From positions 1-38,538 of the forward strand of contig CAMBQP010000028.1 of the NCBI GenBank assembly GCA_945869955.1: a stretch of 38,538 nucleotides of DNA. The letters are read 5' to 3'. The notes below the pieces were generated by a model. It searched no databases and was not told where the DNA came from. It worked only from the letters and a program-made list of their open reading frames with translations. Shown piece after piece: positions 28,911 through 38,521 of this stretch (within the stretch, counting starts at the first letter, position 1; the number at the start of each line of letters is the position of its first letter). Source of the DNA: Schlesneria paludicola DSM 18645. Lineage in GTDB: Bacteria > Planctomycetota > Planctomycetia > Planctomycetales > Planctomycetaceae. The position numbers were made by a program, and so were the translations under genes.

Positions 28911-31235
28911 ATGCCCTTTGTTTTTCGCTGGCTGCTGAACGGTTTGTACCTGTTACTGCTGGTTGCGATCGCGCCGCTATTGCTCTTTCGCCGTGTCACG
29001 CAGGGAAAATATCGACGGGGCTGGCGTGAAAAGCTAACAGGGCGACTGGTACGTCAACATCCAGAACGAACCTGCCTGTGGTTTCATGCCGTCAGTGTCG
29101 GGGAAGTCTTACAACTACAAAAAGTTCTGGATGACACTGCAGTCCGATTCCCGGATGCTGAACTCTTTCTCACCGTCACTACCGAAACCGGTTACGACGT
29201 GGCGATCAAGAAATATCCCCATTATACCGTCTCGTTCTTCCCGCTCGATTTGAGTTGGGCGATTGACCATGCTCTTGCTGCCATTCATCCTGCTGTGATT
29301 GTGCTCGTCGAACTCGAATTGTGGCCCAACCTGATACTGACCGCTCAGCGACGCCAGATTCCCCTCGTGCTGATCAATGGTCGGATGGGTGAGAAAAGTT
29401 TTCGGGGTTACTCGCGGCTCAGGCCGCTCATGCGGCGACTGCTTGCCTGCTTCGAGGTTCTGGCGGTTCAGTCGGAAACATACGCTCAGCGTCTGACTGC
29501 CTTAGGGGCTCCGGCTGAGCGGGTGATCGTGACGGGTAACATCAAGTTTGATCGCGTGGAAGTGGATCGTAATAACCCGAAAACAACCGAAATTCGCCGC
29601 AGCTTTCAGCTTCAAGATTCCGATCAGATTTTCATTGCGGGAAGTACTCAGGACCCCGAAGAGTCGTATGCACTGGATGCCTGGCTCGCGCTCAGAAACG
29701 ATTTTCCGCAGCTTCGTCTGGTGATTGTTCCGCGGCATCAGGAACGATTCCATGAGGTTGCCGCGATGATTCGCCAGCGGGGTTGCGCGATCATTCGCCG
29801 CAGCGAAGTTGCTGCCGGAACGTCGACGTTGGTCAGCGGGAATCAGGATCCTAAAGCGCTACCGGTGGTTGCATTGCTCGATACGTTGGGGGAATTGGCC
29901 GCCTGTTGGGGAATGGCCGATATCGCCTTCGTTGGGGGGAGTCTAACGAACCGTGGTGGCCAGAATATGATCGAACCTGCCGGATATGGAGCGGCGGTCT
30001 TGTTCGGCCCGAACACGTGGAACTTCAAAGATGTTACGGAAGCGTTACTTTCGCAAGAGGGGGCGCGGGTTGTGACCGGGCCTGCGGCGTTAACTGAGAC
30101 ACTGCAGGAGTTACTGAGACATCCCGCTGAAGCCAGACGCTTGGGGAACGCCGCTCGAGCCTTTGTGGGGACACAGCGAGGAGCGACCCAGCGGACTGTG
30201 GACCTGATTGCGGGGGTAATTCTGCATCATCCGCCGAATACGGGGGCTCCCGGCTCGGTGAACAACAGTGGCAATCAGTTCACTCGCTTCTGGCCGTTCA
30301 TCAAATGGGGACTCTTTGCAATTGTGTTTCTGTTTGTCGGGCAGCGAGCTCTTCAGCTCTGGAAAATGGCACCACCCCAGTCGATTCAGATTCACTCAAT
30401 CTGGTTGATGGCAGCGTCTGTGGCGTATCTTGTGGGCTGGTTACCATCGGTCTGGTTCTGGCGATCACTGTTGATTCATCTGCAGCAGCCGCTGGGATGG
30501 AAGAATGCCATTCGGGCTTATTATGTCGGGCATCTGGGAAAATATATTCCTGGTAAGGGTCTGGTCCTGGTGATTCGTGGGTCATTGGTGAAAGAGTCTG
30601 GGGTCAGTCGACTGCTGGCGGGTGTCACCGCTGCCTATGAAACGCTGGTTTTTATGGCCGCCGGGACCGCACTCTGCCTGGCGTTTTCGCCCACATTGTT
30701 TCTCATCCCCCTGCAAACCTGGCTCCCTGAACGGTGGACCAAGCTGCTCGAAACATCGTACTTGGTGCCGATCACTGTCCTGACTCTGCTGTTTGCCTCG
30801 ACACCAGTCTCGGCGTGGCTCTTTTCGCAACTCGGACGCAAATTGATCCCTGCCGGCGGGAGTGATACCGGCACGATCCCGACGATTTCGGCGGGACTCA
30901 TTTCACGCGGATTGGTCGTCACCGCATTTGGCTGGGTTTGCCATGCCCTGAGTCTGGGCTGCGTAATGCAGTCGATTTCCGACACCCCTTTTGAGCTGAC
31001 CTCGTTCCCTCTGTGGCTGGGGGCCTGTACGCTTTCCACTGTTGGTGGTTTTGTTGTCTTGCTGGCCCCCGGTGGCCTGGGGGTTCGGGAAGGACTGCTG
31101 ATTGAAGCCCTGCAATCGCAGCCAGAGATCAGCCCCTCATCTGCGGTGATCGTCGCGGGGTTATTGCGAGTGGTCTGGTTTGTGAGTGAACTGGTCGCAG
31201 CGGCTCTCTTGTTCCTCTGGAAACCCAAACCCTGA
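28911..31235 (+). CDS. waaA: Kdo transferase WaaA fused to flippase-like membrane domain
   Basis: One uninterrupted frame of 774 residues with GGGGAGAGG directly before ATG 28911. Residues 1-440 are a GT30 Kdo transferase, which adds Kdo to lipid A precursor at the inner membrane: a hydrophobic N-terminal anchor (LLNGLYLLLLVAIAPLLLF), the likely catalytic Glu40 in WREKLTGR, FHAVSVGEV, VELELWPNL, INGRM, VTGNIKFD, AGSTQDPEE and VGGSLTNRGGQNMIEPA. After a polar linker (about 440-460), residues 463-774 form a multi-span membrane domain of the LPG_synthase_TM/UPF0104 type, with GHLGKYIPGKG, AAYETLVFMAAG and LLAPGGLGVREGLLIEAL. That family includes MprF N-terminal flippase regions. No shift or stop separates the halves. 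Both domain calls rest on motifs; the joint function is inferred. Confidence 0.85.
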   Translation: MPFVFRWLLNGLYLLLLVAIAPLLLFRRVTQGKYRRGWREKLTGRLVRQHPERTCLWFHAVSVGEVLQLQKVLDDTAVRFPDAELFLTVTTETGYDVAIKKYPHYTVSFFPLDLSWAIDHALAAIHPAVIVLVELELWPNLILTAQRRQIPLVLINGRMGEKSFRGYSRLRPLMRRLLACFEVLAVQSETYAQRLTALGAPAERVIVTGNIKFDRVEVDRNNPKTTEIRRSFQLQDSDQIFIAGSTQDPEESYALDAWLALRNDFPQLRLVIVPRHQERFHEVAAMIRQRGCAIIRRSEVAAGTSTLVSGNQDPKALPVVALLDTLGELAACWGMADIAFVGGSLTNRGGQNMIEPAGYGAAVLFGPNTWNFKDVTEALLSQEGARVVTGPAALTETLQELLRHPAEARRLGNAARAFVGTQRGATQRTVDLIAGVILHHPPNTGAPGSVNNSGNQFTRFWPFIKWGLFAIVFLFVGQRALQLWKMAPPQSIQIHSIWLMAASVAYLVGWLPSVWFWRSLLIHLQQPLGWKNAIRAYYVGHLGKYIPGKGLVLVIRGSLVKESGVSRLLAGVTAAYETLVFMAAGTALCLAFSPTLFLIPLQTWLPERWTKLLETSYLVPITVLTLLFASTPVSAWLFSQLGRKLIPAGGSDTGTIPTISAGLISRGLVVTAFGWVCHALSLGCVMQSISDTPFELTSFPLWLGACTLSTVGGFVVLLAPGGLGVREGLLIEALQSQPEISPSSAVIVAGLLRVVWFVSELVAAALLFLWKPKP

Positions 31236-31248
31236 TCTCGACAAAATC

Positions 31249-31270
31249 CCTGATTTCTCGTGAAATCAGG
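31249..31270 (+). terminator. Hairpin after waaA fusion gene
   Basis: CCTGATTTC (31249-31257) and GAAATCAGG (31262-31270) form a perfect 9-bp stem with loop TCGT, 14 bp after the stop. TCTCG before and CGAGA after could extend it. No T-run follows, so it is a weak terminator or an mRNA end-stabilising stem. Confidence 0.45.
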
Positions 31271-31339
31271 TGGCGAGACATTCGCCATGGCGGACATCTC
31301 GTCGCTGCACCGGGTTGATGGCGTGGGAAGATTGATCTG

Positions 31340-31996
31340 ATGGAATCTCTTCGAGTTTACTGTGCCGGGCCACTGTTCAATCAGTCGGAACGGGATGAAA
31401 TGAGTGCCATTGCCGATGTGCTGGTGGCACAGGGGCATTCGGTTTACCTTCCCCATCGTGACGGCATGGAGTTTCGGTTGGTGCGCGAGGTTCTGATTGA
31501 TCGCGGCTGGGAAGCCGACTTGGCCGGAGCCTTTTTGCATGAAGCGATCTTTGCGCTCGATGTGTACCAGTTGGTGATCGCCTGTAATTCGGTGGTCTGG
31601 AACTTGAACGGACGGGTTCCCGATGAGGGAGCGGTCTCGGAAGCGGCCATCGCCTGGACACTGGGAAAAACCATGATTGCTTATCAGGACGATGTTCGCT
31701 CGATGATCGCCGGCAGGATGAACCCACTCTTGGTTGGCTTGGTCGACTTCACTGCGGTACAACAGATTAAAGAAATACCGGCAGCCTTGATGGCCGAATG
31801 GAAACGTCATCCTGCCGCAGCGCTCGAACTTGACCGACTGTCAACGAAACTCAAACTCTGTGTTGAACGCGGAGCCTCCCTCTGGCAGGCGCTGAGTCAC
31901 GAACGAGCCCAGGGTGAAAACGAGATTATTGCCGATTGCGTGGTTCAGTTGTTCGCCCCCGAAAACGCTCATGCGACCAACCCAAAAAACACATAA
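31340..31996 (+). CDS. Nucleoside 2-deoxyribosyltransferase family protein
   Basis: The 218-residue protein opens with LRVYCAGPLFNQSERDEM, the nucleotide-binding start of the family, and has NGRVPDEGAVSEAAIAW near residues 92-108, which holds the Asp and catalytic Glu of the DGxxxDxGxxxExG motif, followed by GKTMIAYQDD. Members exchange bases between deoxynucleosides or hydrolyse deoxynucleotides (DNPH1-like); which one applies here cannot be decided. The C-terminal third is longer than in minimal members and shows no known motif. The start is ATG 31340; no clear Shine-Dalgarno site is seen beyond GGGAAG at 31326-31331. Confidence 0.8.
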   Translation: MESLRVYCAGPLFNQSERDEMSAIADVLVAQGHSVYLPHRDGMEFRLVREVLIDRGWEADLAGAFLHEAIFALDVYQLVIACNSVVWNLNGRVPDEGAVSEAAIAWTLGKTMIAYQDDVRSMIAGRMNPLLVGLVDFTAVQQIKEIPAALMAEWKRHPAAALELDRLSTKLKLCVERGASLWQALSHERAQGENEIIADCVVQLFAPENAHATNPKNT

Positions 31997-32041
31997 GGCT
32001 GGGTCCTCCAAAAATCAGAAATCAGACAGGATCTGCTGACC

Positions 32042-32464
32042 ATGCCACTTTTTTATCGACTTGCTGCCGATGCGATTGTGCTACTGCACATGACCTATGT
32101 ACTGGTCGTCGTTTTGGGGCTTCCTGCCATCTGGCTCGGAATTCTATTTCGGCAGCCTTGGGCGCGCAATGTTTGGTGGCGGTGTGGTCATCTGTCGATG
32201 ATCCTGATTGTCGTCGCCGAGGCGTGGGCAGGGATCACCTGCCCACTGACGACGTGGGAACACCAGTTGCGCGAGCTTGCCCAGCAGGAAGCCTACTCGG
32301 GAGATTTTATCGCGAACCTGGTTCACGACTGGCTGTTTTACGATCTTCCCCCGTGGGTGTTTACCGCCATTTATTCAGTATTCGGCCTGCTGGTCCTCAT
32401 CTCCTTTCTGGTTGCTCCCCCGCACTGGCGTCCGGGGCAGCCACCCGTGTCCGCCAAGTTATGA
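32042..32464 (+). CDS. DUF2784 family membrane protein
   Basis: A 140-residue protein with about three membrane helices (residues 11-35, 48-66, 100-124). The signature is HMTYVLVVVLGLPAIWLG, then AGITCPLTTWEHQLRELA, then YSGDFIANLVHDWLFYDLPP, which fits DUF2784 (CPLTxWExxLR). The function of this family is unknown. It follows the deoxyribosyltransferase by 45 bp on the same strand. Its last six bases overlap the end of the converging TIM-barrel gene. Confidence 0.85.
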   Translation: MPLFYRLAADAIVLLHMTYVLVVVLGLPAIWLGILFRQPWARNVWWRCGHLSMILIVVAEAWAGITCPLTTWEHQLRELAQQEAYSGDFIANLVHDWLFYDLPPWVFTAIYSVFGLLVLISFLVAPPHWRPGQPPVSAKL

Positions 32465-33271
32465 CTCGACGGCAGCCTTCATCTTTTCGAGTCCGATCCG
32501 CGCCACTTCGCGAGGATCGCGGGCCCACAGGTCTTCCCGGAACAGTTCCAGCGATAGCCAGCGGGAATAGCCCTGCTGCTTGAGCAATCCGACCCACTGC
32601 TTCAAATCGAGATGCCCCTCGCCTGGCATCACCCGACTGTGATCATGCTGTTGCTCGCGCGGGGGGGAAGCCGGGGTGTCATTGAAATGGCTGATCGCAA
32701 TCTGATCGCCACGCAGCAGCCCGAGCGAACTGAACGAGCCACCCCCGCGGAAATTGTGGAAGGGGTCGACAACAATAGTCGCTTCAGGATGTTTCGAGAG
32801 AGTCATGATTTCGAGTGCAGACTCGATCGTGTTGATCTGGTCGACGAATCCGAGATATTCCATGGCTGGTTTGACGCCAAAGGACTGGCCGAGCGTGAGG
32901 AGCTCGGCATAGTTCTTTGCGGCGAGTGCCACATCCACGTTTCCTCCCGCGGGGCTGGCGATAGAGTAAATGGCACCGAGGGCTGCGGCGTCGGCCAGTC
33001 GTTTTTTACAAAGTTCCAGCCCGGCAGCATGTTCGGCACCCGTCGTATCACACCAGCCACTCAGGTAGATCGTCGTGGGGAGTTCGAGCCGCTGATCGTC
33101 AAGAGCTTTACGAATGTCTGAGAGTTTTCCCCCTGCGGCGACATACGCTTCAATGTCATCGTGCCACAATTCGATGGCAACGTATCCGACTTCGCCAGCA
33201 ATCCGAATTTTATCCAAGATGGGAGTTGGTCGGATGGTGCTGGCATTCAGGCAATATCGAAACGCGGACAT
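32459..33271 (-). CDS. Sugar phosphate isomerase/epimerase-type TIM barrel protein
   Basis: The start is ATG 33271, with AAGGA seven bases upstream; the frame reaches 35 codons further but without conserved sequence or site. The 270 residues fit the AP-endonuclease-2/xylose-isomerase-like barrel: YVAIELWHDDIEAYV near the start, metal-site candidates in AMEYLGF, VDPFHNFRGGGS and HFNDTPASPP, and the closing LSLELFREDLWARDP. Planctomycetes carry many such proteins in sugar or inositol catabolism; the substrate is not known. It diverges from the small secreted protein gene across a 110-bp promoter gap. Confidence 0.85.
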   Translation of the reverse strand: MSAFRYCLNASTIRPTPILDKIRIAGEVGYVAIELWHDDIEAYVAAGGKLSDIRKALDDQRLELPTTIYLSGWCDTTGAEHAAGLELCKKRLADAAALGAIYSIASPAGGNVDVALAAKNYAELLTLGQSFGVKPAMEYLGFVDQINTIESALEIMTLSKHPEATIVVDPFHNFRGGGSFSSLGLLRGDQIAISHFNDTPASPPREQQHDHSRVMPGEGHLDLKQWVGLLKQQGYSRWLSLELFREDLWARDPREVARIGLEKMKAAVES

Positions 33272-33381
33272 CTTTAAATCCTTGAAAACAGGGCCATTAA
33301 GATTGAGCTGATCGTCTGTTGTCGAATCACGAATCATCACTGTAGAATCTTTCCAGCCTGTTGTCGAAGGAGACAAATCCG

Positions 33382-33903
33382 ATGTGCTTGCGTGTGGTTT
33401 TTGCTTTGTTGTTTGGCTCGAGCGGACCGTTACTGGCGCAACAGATGATTCAGCAACCCGTCGTCAGTACAACCGGGGTGCGGACCACCGTTTCGGTCCC
33501 GGACCGGGGGAATGCGTTCCTGGGCGGGGTCTCGTCTGCACAATCCCAGCGAAACCGATCGGGGCCATTTCGTTCCGGGTCTTCTCTGGGGTTCGCACGG
33601 CAAAACACCTCCATTTCAACCGGAGTCTACATCCACGACCTGCAAGCGATGGACGAAGCCATCTTAAATTCCGCCCCGTCAAACATCCACAAAAATCAAA
33701 TCCCGCACCCGACCCTCAAAGAGGCCAGGGACGATCGCCGGTCGACGAGCCCCCCCTCTCCCGTGACCAATTTCATTCGTTCTGAGCAACTCGCTCAACG
33801 AGCTGAAGCGGCCGGGAAATGGGGGGTTGCAAAACTGCATTGGCAGGCGGCGGCCAGGCATGGCTCAAAACTCGCCGAAACGAGGTTGGCAGAGCTCCCT
33901 TGA
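33382..33903 (+). CDS. Small secreted hypothetical protein
   Basis: The start is ATG 33382, with AAGGAG at 33368-33373. The 173 residues begin with a signal peptide (MCLRVVFALLFGSSGPLLA, cleavage near 19-20). The middle is Ser/Arg/Pro-rich and disordered. The C-terminal 35 residues (SEQLAQRAEAAGKWGVAKLH then WQAAARHG) look like a single TPR- or Sel1-like helical hairpin. No family was recognised. A periplasmic location is inferred from the signal peptide. Confidence 0.65.
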   Translation: MCLRVVFALLFGSSGPLLAQQMIQQPVVSTTGVRTTVSVPDRGNAFLGGVSSAQSQRNRSGPFRSGSSLGFARQNTSISTGVYIHDLQAMDEAILNSAPSNIHKNQIPHPTLKEARDDRRSTSPPSPVTNFIRSEQLAQRAEAAGKWGVAKLHWQAAARHGSKLAETRLAELP

Positions 33904-34018
33904 GTCCGTCTCGTCTGCGTACGAATTGGTAAGAGGCCCCACCCAATTCGTTACCAGCCAATTCTGCACCAACCCCAGTGTCATTCGCCCCCCTTTCCCT
34001 CTCCCGCAAGTCGAGCCC

Positions 34019-34897
34019 ATGATTGAAGAAACCTTTGCAAGTGCCGAACAATCCGCCGCAAAAACTCTGATCGATCTGGCTCTGGCCGAGGACCTCTCCT
34101 CAACGGGTGATCTCACCTGCCAGGCGTTGATCCCGCCGGACCAGCAGGCTCGCGTTCAAGTGGCGTCTCGAAAAGCAGGAATTCTGTCCGGTGCCCCGAT
34201 TGGACGGATGGTTTTTGCCACACTCGACCCCGCCGTGCGTTGGGAATCATATCGGCACGACGGGGACACTGTTGCGCCCGGAACAATCATCGCCGAAGTC
34301 TCGGGGCCGCTGAGAACGCTGCTGGTTGGTGAGCGAACCATGCTCAATTTCATGACGCACCTGAGTGGCATCGCATCACTCACGCGAACCTTTGTTGACG
34401 CAGTCGCGGGGACACGGGCCAAAATCCTCGATACTCGAAAAACGCTGCCGGGCTGGCGACTCTTACAGAAGTATGCGGTTCGTTGTGGCGGGGGAACGAA
34501 CCACCGAATGGGTCTCTATGATGGAGTTCTGATCAAAGACAACCATCTTGCCGCCTGGACTCAATCCGCCAGCATCGCCGCCGCAGTTCAGGCGGCGCGA
34601 GCCAAATCACCGCGTCAGGTGTCGATTGAAGTCGAAGTCGATACTCTTGAACAACTCCAAGATGCTCTGGGAGGCCATCCCGATATTGTTTTGCTCGATA
34701 ACATGCCCGTCGACATGTTGCAAACCGCAGTGAAACTCAGAGATCAGACCGCACCGAAAGTACTGCTGGAAGCCTCAGGCGGAGTGAACCTCGATACGGT
34801 GCGGGGGATTGCTCGGACCGGAGTCGAGCGGATCAGCGTTGGCGCCTTGACGCACTCGGCCCCCGCTCTCGATCTCGGTTTCGACTGGCCCTGGTAA
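34019..34897 (+). CDS. nadC: Nicotinate-nucleotide pyrophosphorylase (carboxylating)
   Basis: NadC turns quinolinate and PRPP into nicotinate mononucleotide in NAD synthesis. The start is ATG 34019; an upstream extension in the same frame has no NadC similarity and overlaps the preceding gene. The 292 residues contain ALAEDLSSTGDLTCQALIP, VGERTMLNFMTHLSGIASLT, the active-site block ILDTRKTLPGWRLLQKYAV then GGGTNHRMGLYDGVLIKDNH, IEVEVDTLEQL, VLLDNM, LEASGGVNLDTV and ISVGALTHSAPALDLGFD. Length and motif order match the family. No nadA or nadB is in the window. Confidence 0.95.
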   Translation: MIEETFASAEQSAAKTLIDLALAEDLSSTGDLTCQALIPPDQQARVQVASRKAGILSGAPIGRMVFATLDPAVRWESYRHDGDTVAPGTIIAEVSGPLRTLLVGERTMLNFMTHLSGIASLTRTFVDAVAGTRAKILDTRKTLPGWRLLQKYAVRCGGGTNHRMGLYDGVLIKDNHLAAWTQSASIAAAVQAARAKSPRQVSIEVEVDTLEQLQDALGGHPDIVLLDNMPVDMLQTAVKLRDQTAPKVLLEASGGVNLDTVRGIARTGVERISVGALTHSAPALDLGFDWPW

Positions 34898-34935
34898 TAC
34901 AACCGGTGATGAAACGGATTCCGCAAATCGCAACC

Positions 34936-34963
34936 AAAACCGGCGTCGGTGATCGCGGTTTTT
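34936..34963. terminator. Bidirectional intrinsic terminator nadC / MBL gene
   Basis: AAAACC-GCG (34936-34945, one bulged G) pairs with CGC-GGTTTT (34954-34962) around an 8-base loop, followed by T residues. The A-run on the left gives a T-run on the minus strand. It sits between the converging nadC and MBL-fold genes. Confidence 0.6.
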
Positions 34964-35055
34964 GACGCCTGTCCTGCGGCAGTATGATCGATAGCAACGC
35001 ACGGCAGCATGCGCAGTCAGATCTGCGTATTGTGGTGAACCCTGTTGTGACAAGC

Positions 35056-35847
35056 TCAGGCTTGATCCGGATTAAATCCCCGTGCAAGTTCCGCTTCCCA
35101 CTCATCCAACAAAGGCCAGTCAACGGCGCAGGTTCCAAAATCGGCCATATGCTGATATCCCGTCAAACGGTCAATCGTTCGCTGGAGCTGAGCTCGATCC
35201 TTGCGGAAGATCGGACCATGACTGGGGAGGAGCCATTTCACGTCCGAATCACGAATCCGTTCCAGCGAATGAATGAAGGCGGGAATATCTGATCCATGAT
35301 GCGCATCGATATTGCCGACCCCTCCATCGCGATAAATATTGTCCCCTGAAAACAACAGGTCGCCCACACGAAAAGCAAGCTGGCTGGGGGTATGGCCGGG
35401 GGTGTTCCAGACTTCCAGCGAAAGATCACCAACCTTTAACGTCGAACCCTCGTTGATGGTCTGTTCAATTTTGATCTCGGGGAGGTCGATGGAAATCCCC
35501 TGGGCCGAGATTTCGGCATAGGTCACAATGCGGTCACCCGCCGCCAGCAATTGCTGGCATTCGGGGTGCCCCACTGTGGTCGCTCCGGGAAGGAGTTCCT
35601 TGGCCCGCTTCAAGCCCTGAATATGATCCACGTCCGCATGGGTCGCCACCAGATATTTACAGCTTGCCAGCGAAAAATCGAGTTGACGGATCAGGTCAAT
35701 GATCTCGTCGGTCGTATCTTGAAAACCGATATCAATCAGTAGCCACTCCCCCCGATCGTGAACCAGATAGACCGAGCAACCGAGCCGTCGTCGGGCTTGG
35801 TAGTTCATTTCAATCACATGCGGAAACACTTCACGACGGGGTAACAT
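35056..35847 (-). CDS. MBL-fold metallohydrolase with variant metal motif
   Basis: The start is ATG 35847, with GAGG a few bases upstream; the frame extends to 36045, but those codons overlap the neighbouring SMP-30 gene and are not MBL-like. The 263 residues show the metallo-beta-lactamase fold order: [61 protein letters not shown] and LLPSHGPIF. The first metal motif is HADVDH instead of HxHxDH: the second His is Asp. The other ligands are kept. The substrate is unknown; the fold covers glyoxalase II and many hydrolases. Confidence 0.85.
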   Translation of the reverse strand: MLPRREVFPHVIEMNYQARRRLGCSVYLVHDRGEWLLIDIGFQDTTDEIIDLIRQLDFSLASCKYLVATHADVDHIQGLKRAKELLPGATTVGHPECQQLLAAGDRIVTYAEISAQGISIDLPEIKIEQTINEGSTLKVGDLSLEVWNTPGHTPSQLAFRVGDLLFSGDNIYRDGGVGNIDAHHGSDIPAFIHSLERIRDSDVKWLLPSHGPIFRKDRAQLQRTIDRLTGYQHMADFGTCAVDWPLLDEWEAELARGFNPDQA

Positions 35848-36013
35848 GAAACCTCTTTCAACACGCAACAAACATGGTGCCAGCCACCGATCGTTCCACC
35901 AACTCTTAATAATTCTAGGGGAGACAAGCTGTTCGAACAACTCGCCACCAATTTCCCTTGGGCCGCCGAAGGGGATGGACATCTGCGTCCATCCCCTGTC
36001 GTCTCGCAGAATC

Positions 36014-37147
36014 TCAGGTGATATGGGCTCCCCGAGTTTCGACATAAACCGCGTAAACCGAGGTACTGGCGGTCATGAACAACCGGTTCCGCTTGGTCCC
36101 ACCGAAACAAACATTGCTGCAGATTTCCGGGAGATGTATCTGGCCGATGCGAACTCCCTCCTTCGGTTCAAAGACATGGACGCCGTCATAGCCTTCCCCG
36201 ACCCACCCGGCACTGGCCCAGATGTTTCCATCGACATCGCAGCGAATGCCGTCGGCAAATCCGGCAGCCACTTCGCCATTCGCCAGTTTCAGCTTCATCG
36301 AAGCAAATTCCCTTCCCTTGGCCAGCTTCTTCTCTTCGACGATATCCCAGACTTTGATGTTTTTCGGCGCATCGTCGTAGTGCGAGGCTCCGGTATCCGC
36401 CACATACAACTTCTTGTAATCCGGCGAAAAACAAAGCCCGTTTGGCTTGAAGATCTCGTCCGACATCTTTTCAATCTTCAGCGTCTTGCCGTCGATCCGA
36501 TAGATGGCTTCCTTCTGATTCGGTTGCTTCGAGTCATTGGGAGACTTTTCTCCCTCGTAGTTCATCAGGCTGCCATAGCCAGGGTCGGTGAACCAGATGT
36601 CGCCGTTTGGATGAACGGCTCCATCGTTCGGAGCATTCAGCGGCTTGCCATCAAACTTGTCTGCCAGCACCGTGATCGAACCATCGTATTCATAACGGAC
36701 AACACGTCGATTCCCGTGCTCAAACGAAATCTGGCGCCCCTGAAAATCAAACGTGTTTCCATTGCTGTTTCCAGCAGGGTGGCGGAACGTGCTGACGTGG
36801 CCATCTTCTTCCAGCCATCGCAACTGCACGTTATTCGGAATGTCGCTCCAAAGCAGGTATTTGCCGACACCATTCCAGGCAGGACCCTCCGCCCACAACA
36901 TTTCCGGACTATGAAAAATCCGTTGAATCGGGGTGTTTCCGAGCGCATATTTTTTGAAGCGTGGATCCAGCGATACGATATCGGGATCGGGATAACGAAC
37001 AGGCTGTGCGTTCGGCCCGTAATCACGAGCCAACGCCTTCGAGGCTGCCAGTCCCACGGCACCCACCGTGGCTGCAAGGAACGAACGTCGGGCCAGCCCA
37101 GTCGGTTGCGACTCAGGAGAAAAGGGAATAGCGGTCGATTCAGTCAT
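36014..37147 (-). CDS. Tat-exported SMP-30/gluconolactonase-like protein
   Basis: The start is ATG 37147, with GAGGAG seven bases upstream. The 377 residues begin with a twin-arginine signal ([18 protein letters not shown], Arg20-Arg21), so export in folded form is likely. The body is a six-bladed propeller of the SMP-30/gluconolactonase/LRE type: [70 protein letters not shown] and [14 protein letters not shown]. The Asn and Asp in these motifs usually bind Ca. The probable reaction is lactone hydrolysis in periplasmic sugar oxidation. It is read in the same direction as the MBL gene downstream, 166 bp away. Confidence 0.9.
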   Translation of the reverse strand: MTESTAIPFSPESQPTGLARRSFLAATVGAVGLAASKALARDYGPNAQPVRYPDPDIVSLDPRFKKYALGNTPIQRIFHSPEMLWAEGPAWNGVGKYLLWSDIPNNVQLRWLEEDGHVSTFRHPAGNSNGNTFDFQGRQISFEHGNRRVVRYEYDGSITVLADKFDGKPLNAPNDGAVHPNGDIWFTDPGYGSLMNYEGEKSPNDSKQPNQKEAIYRIDGKTLKIEKMSDEIFKPNGLCFSPDYKKLYVADTGASHYDDAPKNIKVWDIVEEKKLAKGREFASMKLKLANGEVAAGFADGIRCDVDGNIWASAGWVGEGYDGVHVFEPKEGVRIGQIHLPEICSNVCFGGTKRNRLFMTASTSVYAVYVETRGAHIT

Positions 37148-37372
37148 GGTTGCTCCTCAGAATGTGAAGGGAAACGACGGCAGAGACCTCCAGACGAGGC
37201 CTGCAGACCGCTTCACCCTATCACACGCTCATGATCAGCGAAACCAAACGAGACCGAGTCCCCCGCCGAGCAGTGGGCCGCTGGACCATGACTGGCTCGC
37301 ATCACCGCAGCAAAACCTCACCGCAAAACGCCAAAGCCGAGCATCCGCCTGGCTCGACCACCATCCAAAACG

Positions 37373-38521
37373 TCATTCGTATTCTTCCCGCTCTTGCGAA
37401 CGACGACCACGAGGCTGGTCGGTAAATTGTTCCTTCCGCTTACGTCCGGTCACAATCCAATAGCCGTTGACTTCCCCGACTTCCACGTCGGCGTACCACA
37501 GAGGCATCCGCTCGACGAACCAGTTCGGGGTCTTGGTGACAATCAGCACCTTGGACTTGGGCTTCAGGGCTCGATGCGCGGTATCCAGAAACAGGTCTGC
37601 GATCGCATAATTCGAGAAGTAGGGTGGATTCGCGAGCGCTAAATCAAATTCATCGGATGCCGGTGACGCTCCATCCGCATCGAGTGCATACGTCACTCCC
37701 GGCGCTTCGTTTTTGGCAATCCCCCGTTCCAGCGACTGGATCGCCCGGGCATTGGAGTCGACCGCGTGCAACGCCACATTCTCGGCGGCAAAGGCCGCCG
37801 CCAGCGAGACGGTACCAGCACCACAACCGAGATCCAGGATTTTCATCCCAGACTTCACTTCCATGATGTTCATTAGCGCACGTGCACCAGGGTCAATGTG
37901 CCGATGACTGAAGACCCCCGGTCGGCTGTAGGCATAAATCAACTTTCCGCGATCGCGGAAGGCAAATTCGCAATCAAAGTCCCGAATCTTTCTTAGCGGA
38001 TTGACCTTGGTCGCAAAATAGACCGTCCCCTGCTTGCGGATGGGGCGTCGAGTCACCTTCGGGAACAGCTCACGCAGTTCACTGTGAATCCACTGGTCCT
38101 CATCGTTGTCGGTTGAGACGATCATTCGCCCCCCTTCAACGAGTCGTTGATGTCCCTGCTGCATCAATTCACGGGTTAGCTCGGCCTCGCCCCCCTTCTT
38201 GAAGGCGAAAGCAACCAGATCGGCCTCATGGTCGGGAAGATCGGGTTGGCAGAACAGATTCAGGTTCGCCGGCGGTGGCCCATCTTCACTGATCCGGAAT
38301 TCACTTTGGGTTTTGTGAAACACGTCGAGAAACCAGCAATCGACAACCGCTTCGGGATGATCGGTGGCATAAGCCACGGCAAACTGAGCACGACCGGCAG
38401 ACGTGCAGATCACTCGATTCCCCGTCAACTCGGGAAGGGCATCGATCAGCAACTTTTCCTGCGGACGGATAAAGAATGAATGCGGAATCTCTTCTTCAAT
38501 TTTTTTATTTCGACGTGACAC
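37373..38521 (-). CDS. RsmC-like class I SAM methyltransferase
   Basis: The 382 residues from GTG 38521 have an N-terminal degenerate methyltransferase-like half, then a C-terminal MTS domain: MKILDLGCGAGTVSLAAA (motif I), LHAVDSNARAIQ, LALANPPYFSNYAI (NPPY of N-methylating enzymes) and VLIVTKTPNWF. The two-half architecture fits RsmC/RlmG, which methylate guanine N2 in 16S or 23S rRNA; which rRNA cannot be told. The frame stays open to the right edge of the window, so the start may lie outside; no strong ribosome binding site precedes the GTG. The last 20 residues are Arg/Glu-rich. Confidence 0.82.
   Translation of the reverse strand: MSRRNKKIEEEIPHSFFIRPQEKLLIDALPELTGNRVICTSAGRAQFAVAYATDHPEAVVDCWFLDVFHKTQSEFRISEDGPPPANLNLFCQPDLPDHEADLVAFAFKKGGEAELTRELMQQGHQRLVEGGRMIVSTDNDEDQWIHSELRELFPKVTRRPIRKQGTVYFATKVNPLRKIRDFDCEFAFRDRGKLIYAYSRPGVFSHRHIDPGARALMNIMEVKSGMKILDLGCGAGTVSLAAAFAAENVALHAVDSNARAIQSLERGIAKNEAPGVTYALDADGASPASDEFDLALANPPYFSNYAIADLFLDTAHRALKPKSKVLIVTKTPNWFVERMPLWYADVEVGEVNGYWIVTGRKRKEQFTDQPRGRRSQEREEYE

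Noticed and set aside
33827..34018. 64-codon N-terminal extension of NadC
   Set aside because: It overlaps the end of the preceding gene, has no NadC similarity, and NadC proteins normally begin close to the ATG at 34019.
35846..37234. Plus-strand frame of 462 codons over the SMP-30 gene
   Set aside because: The minus strand encodes a Tat signal and propeller motifs with a good ribosome binding site; the plus frame has none and overlaps the MBL start region.
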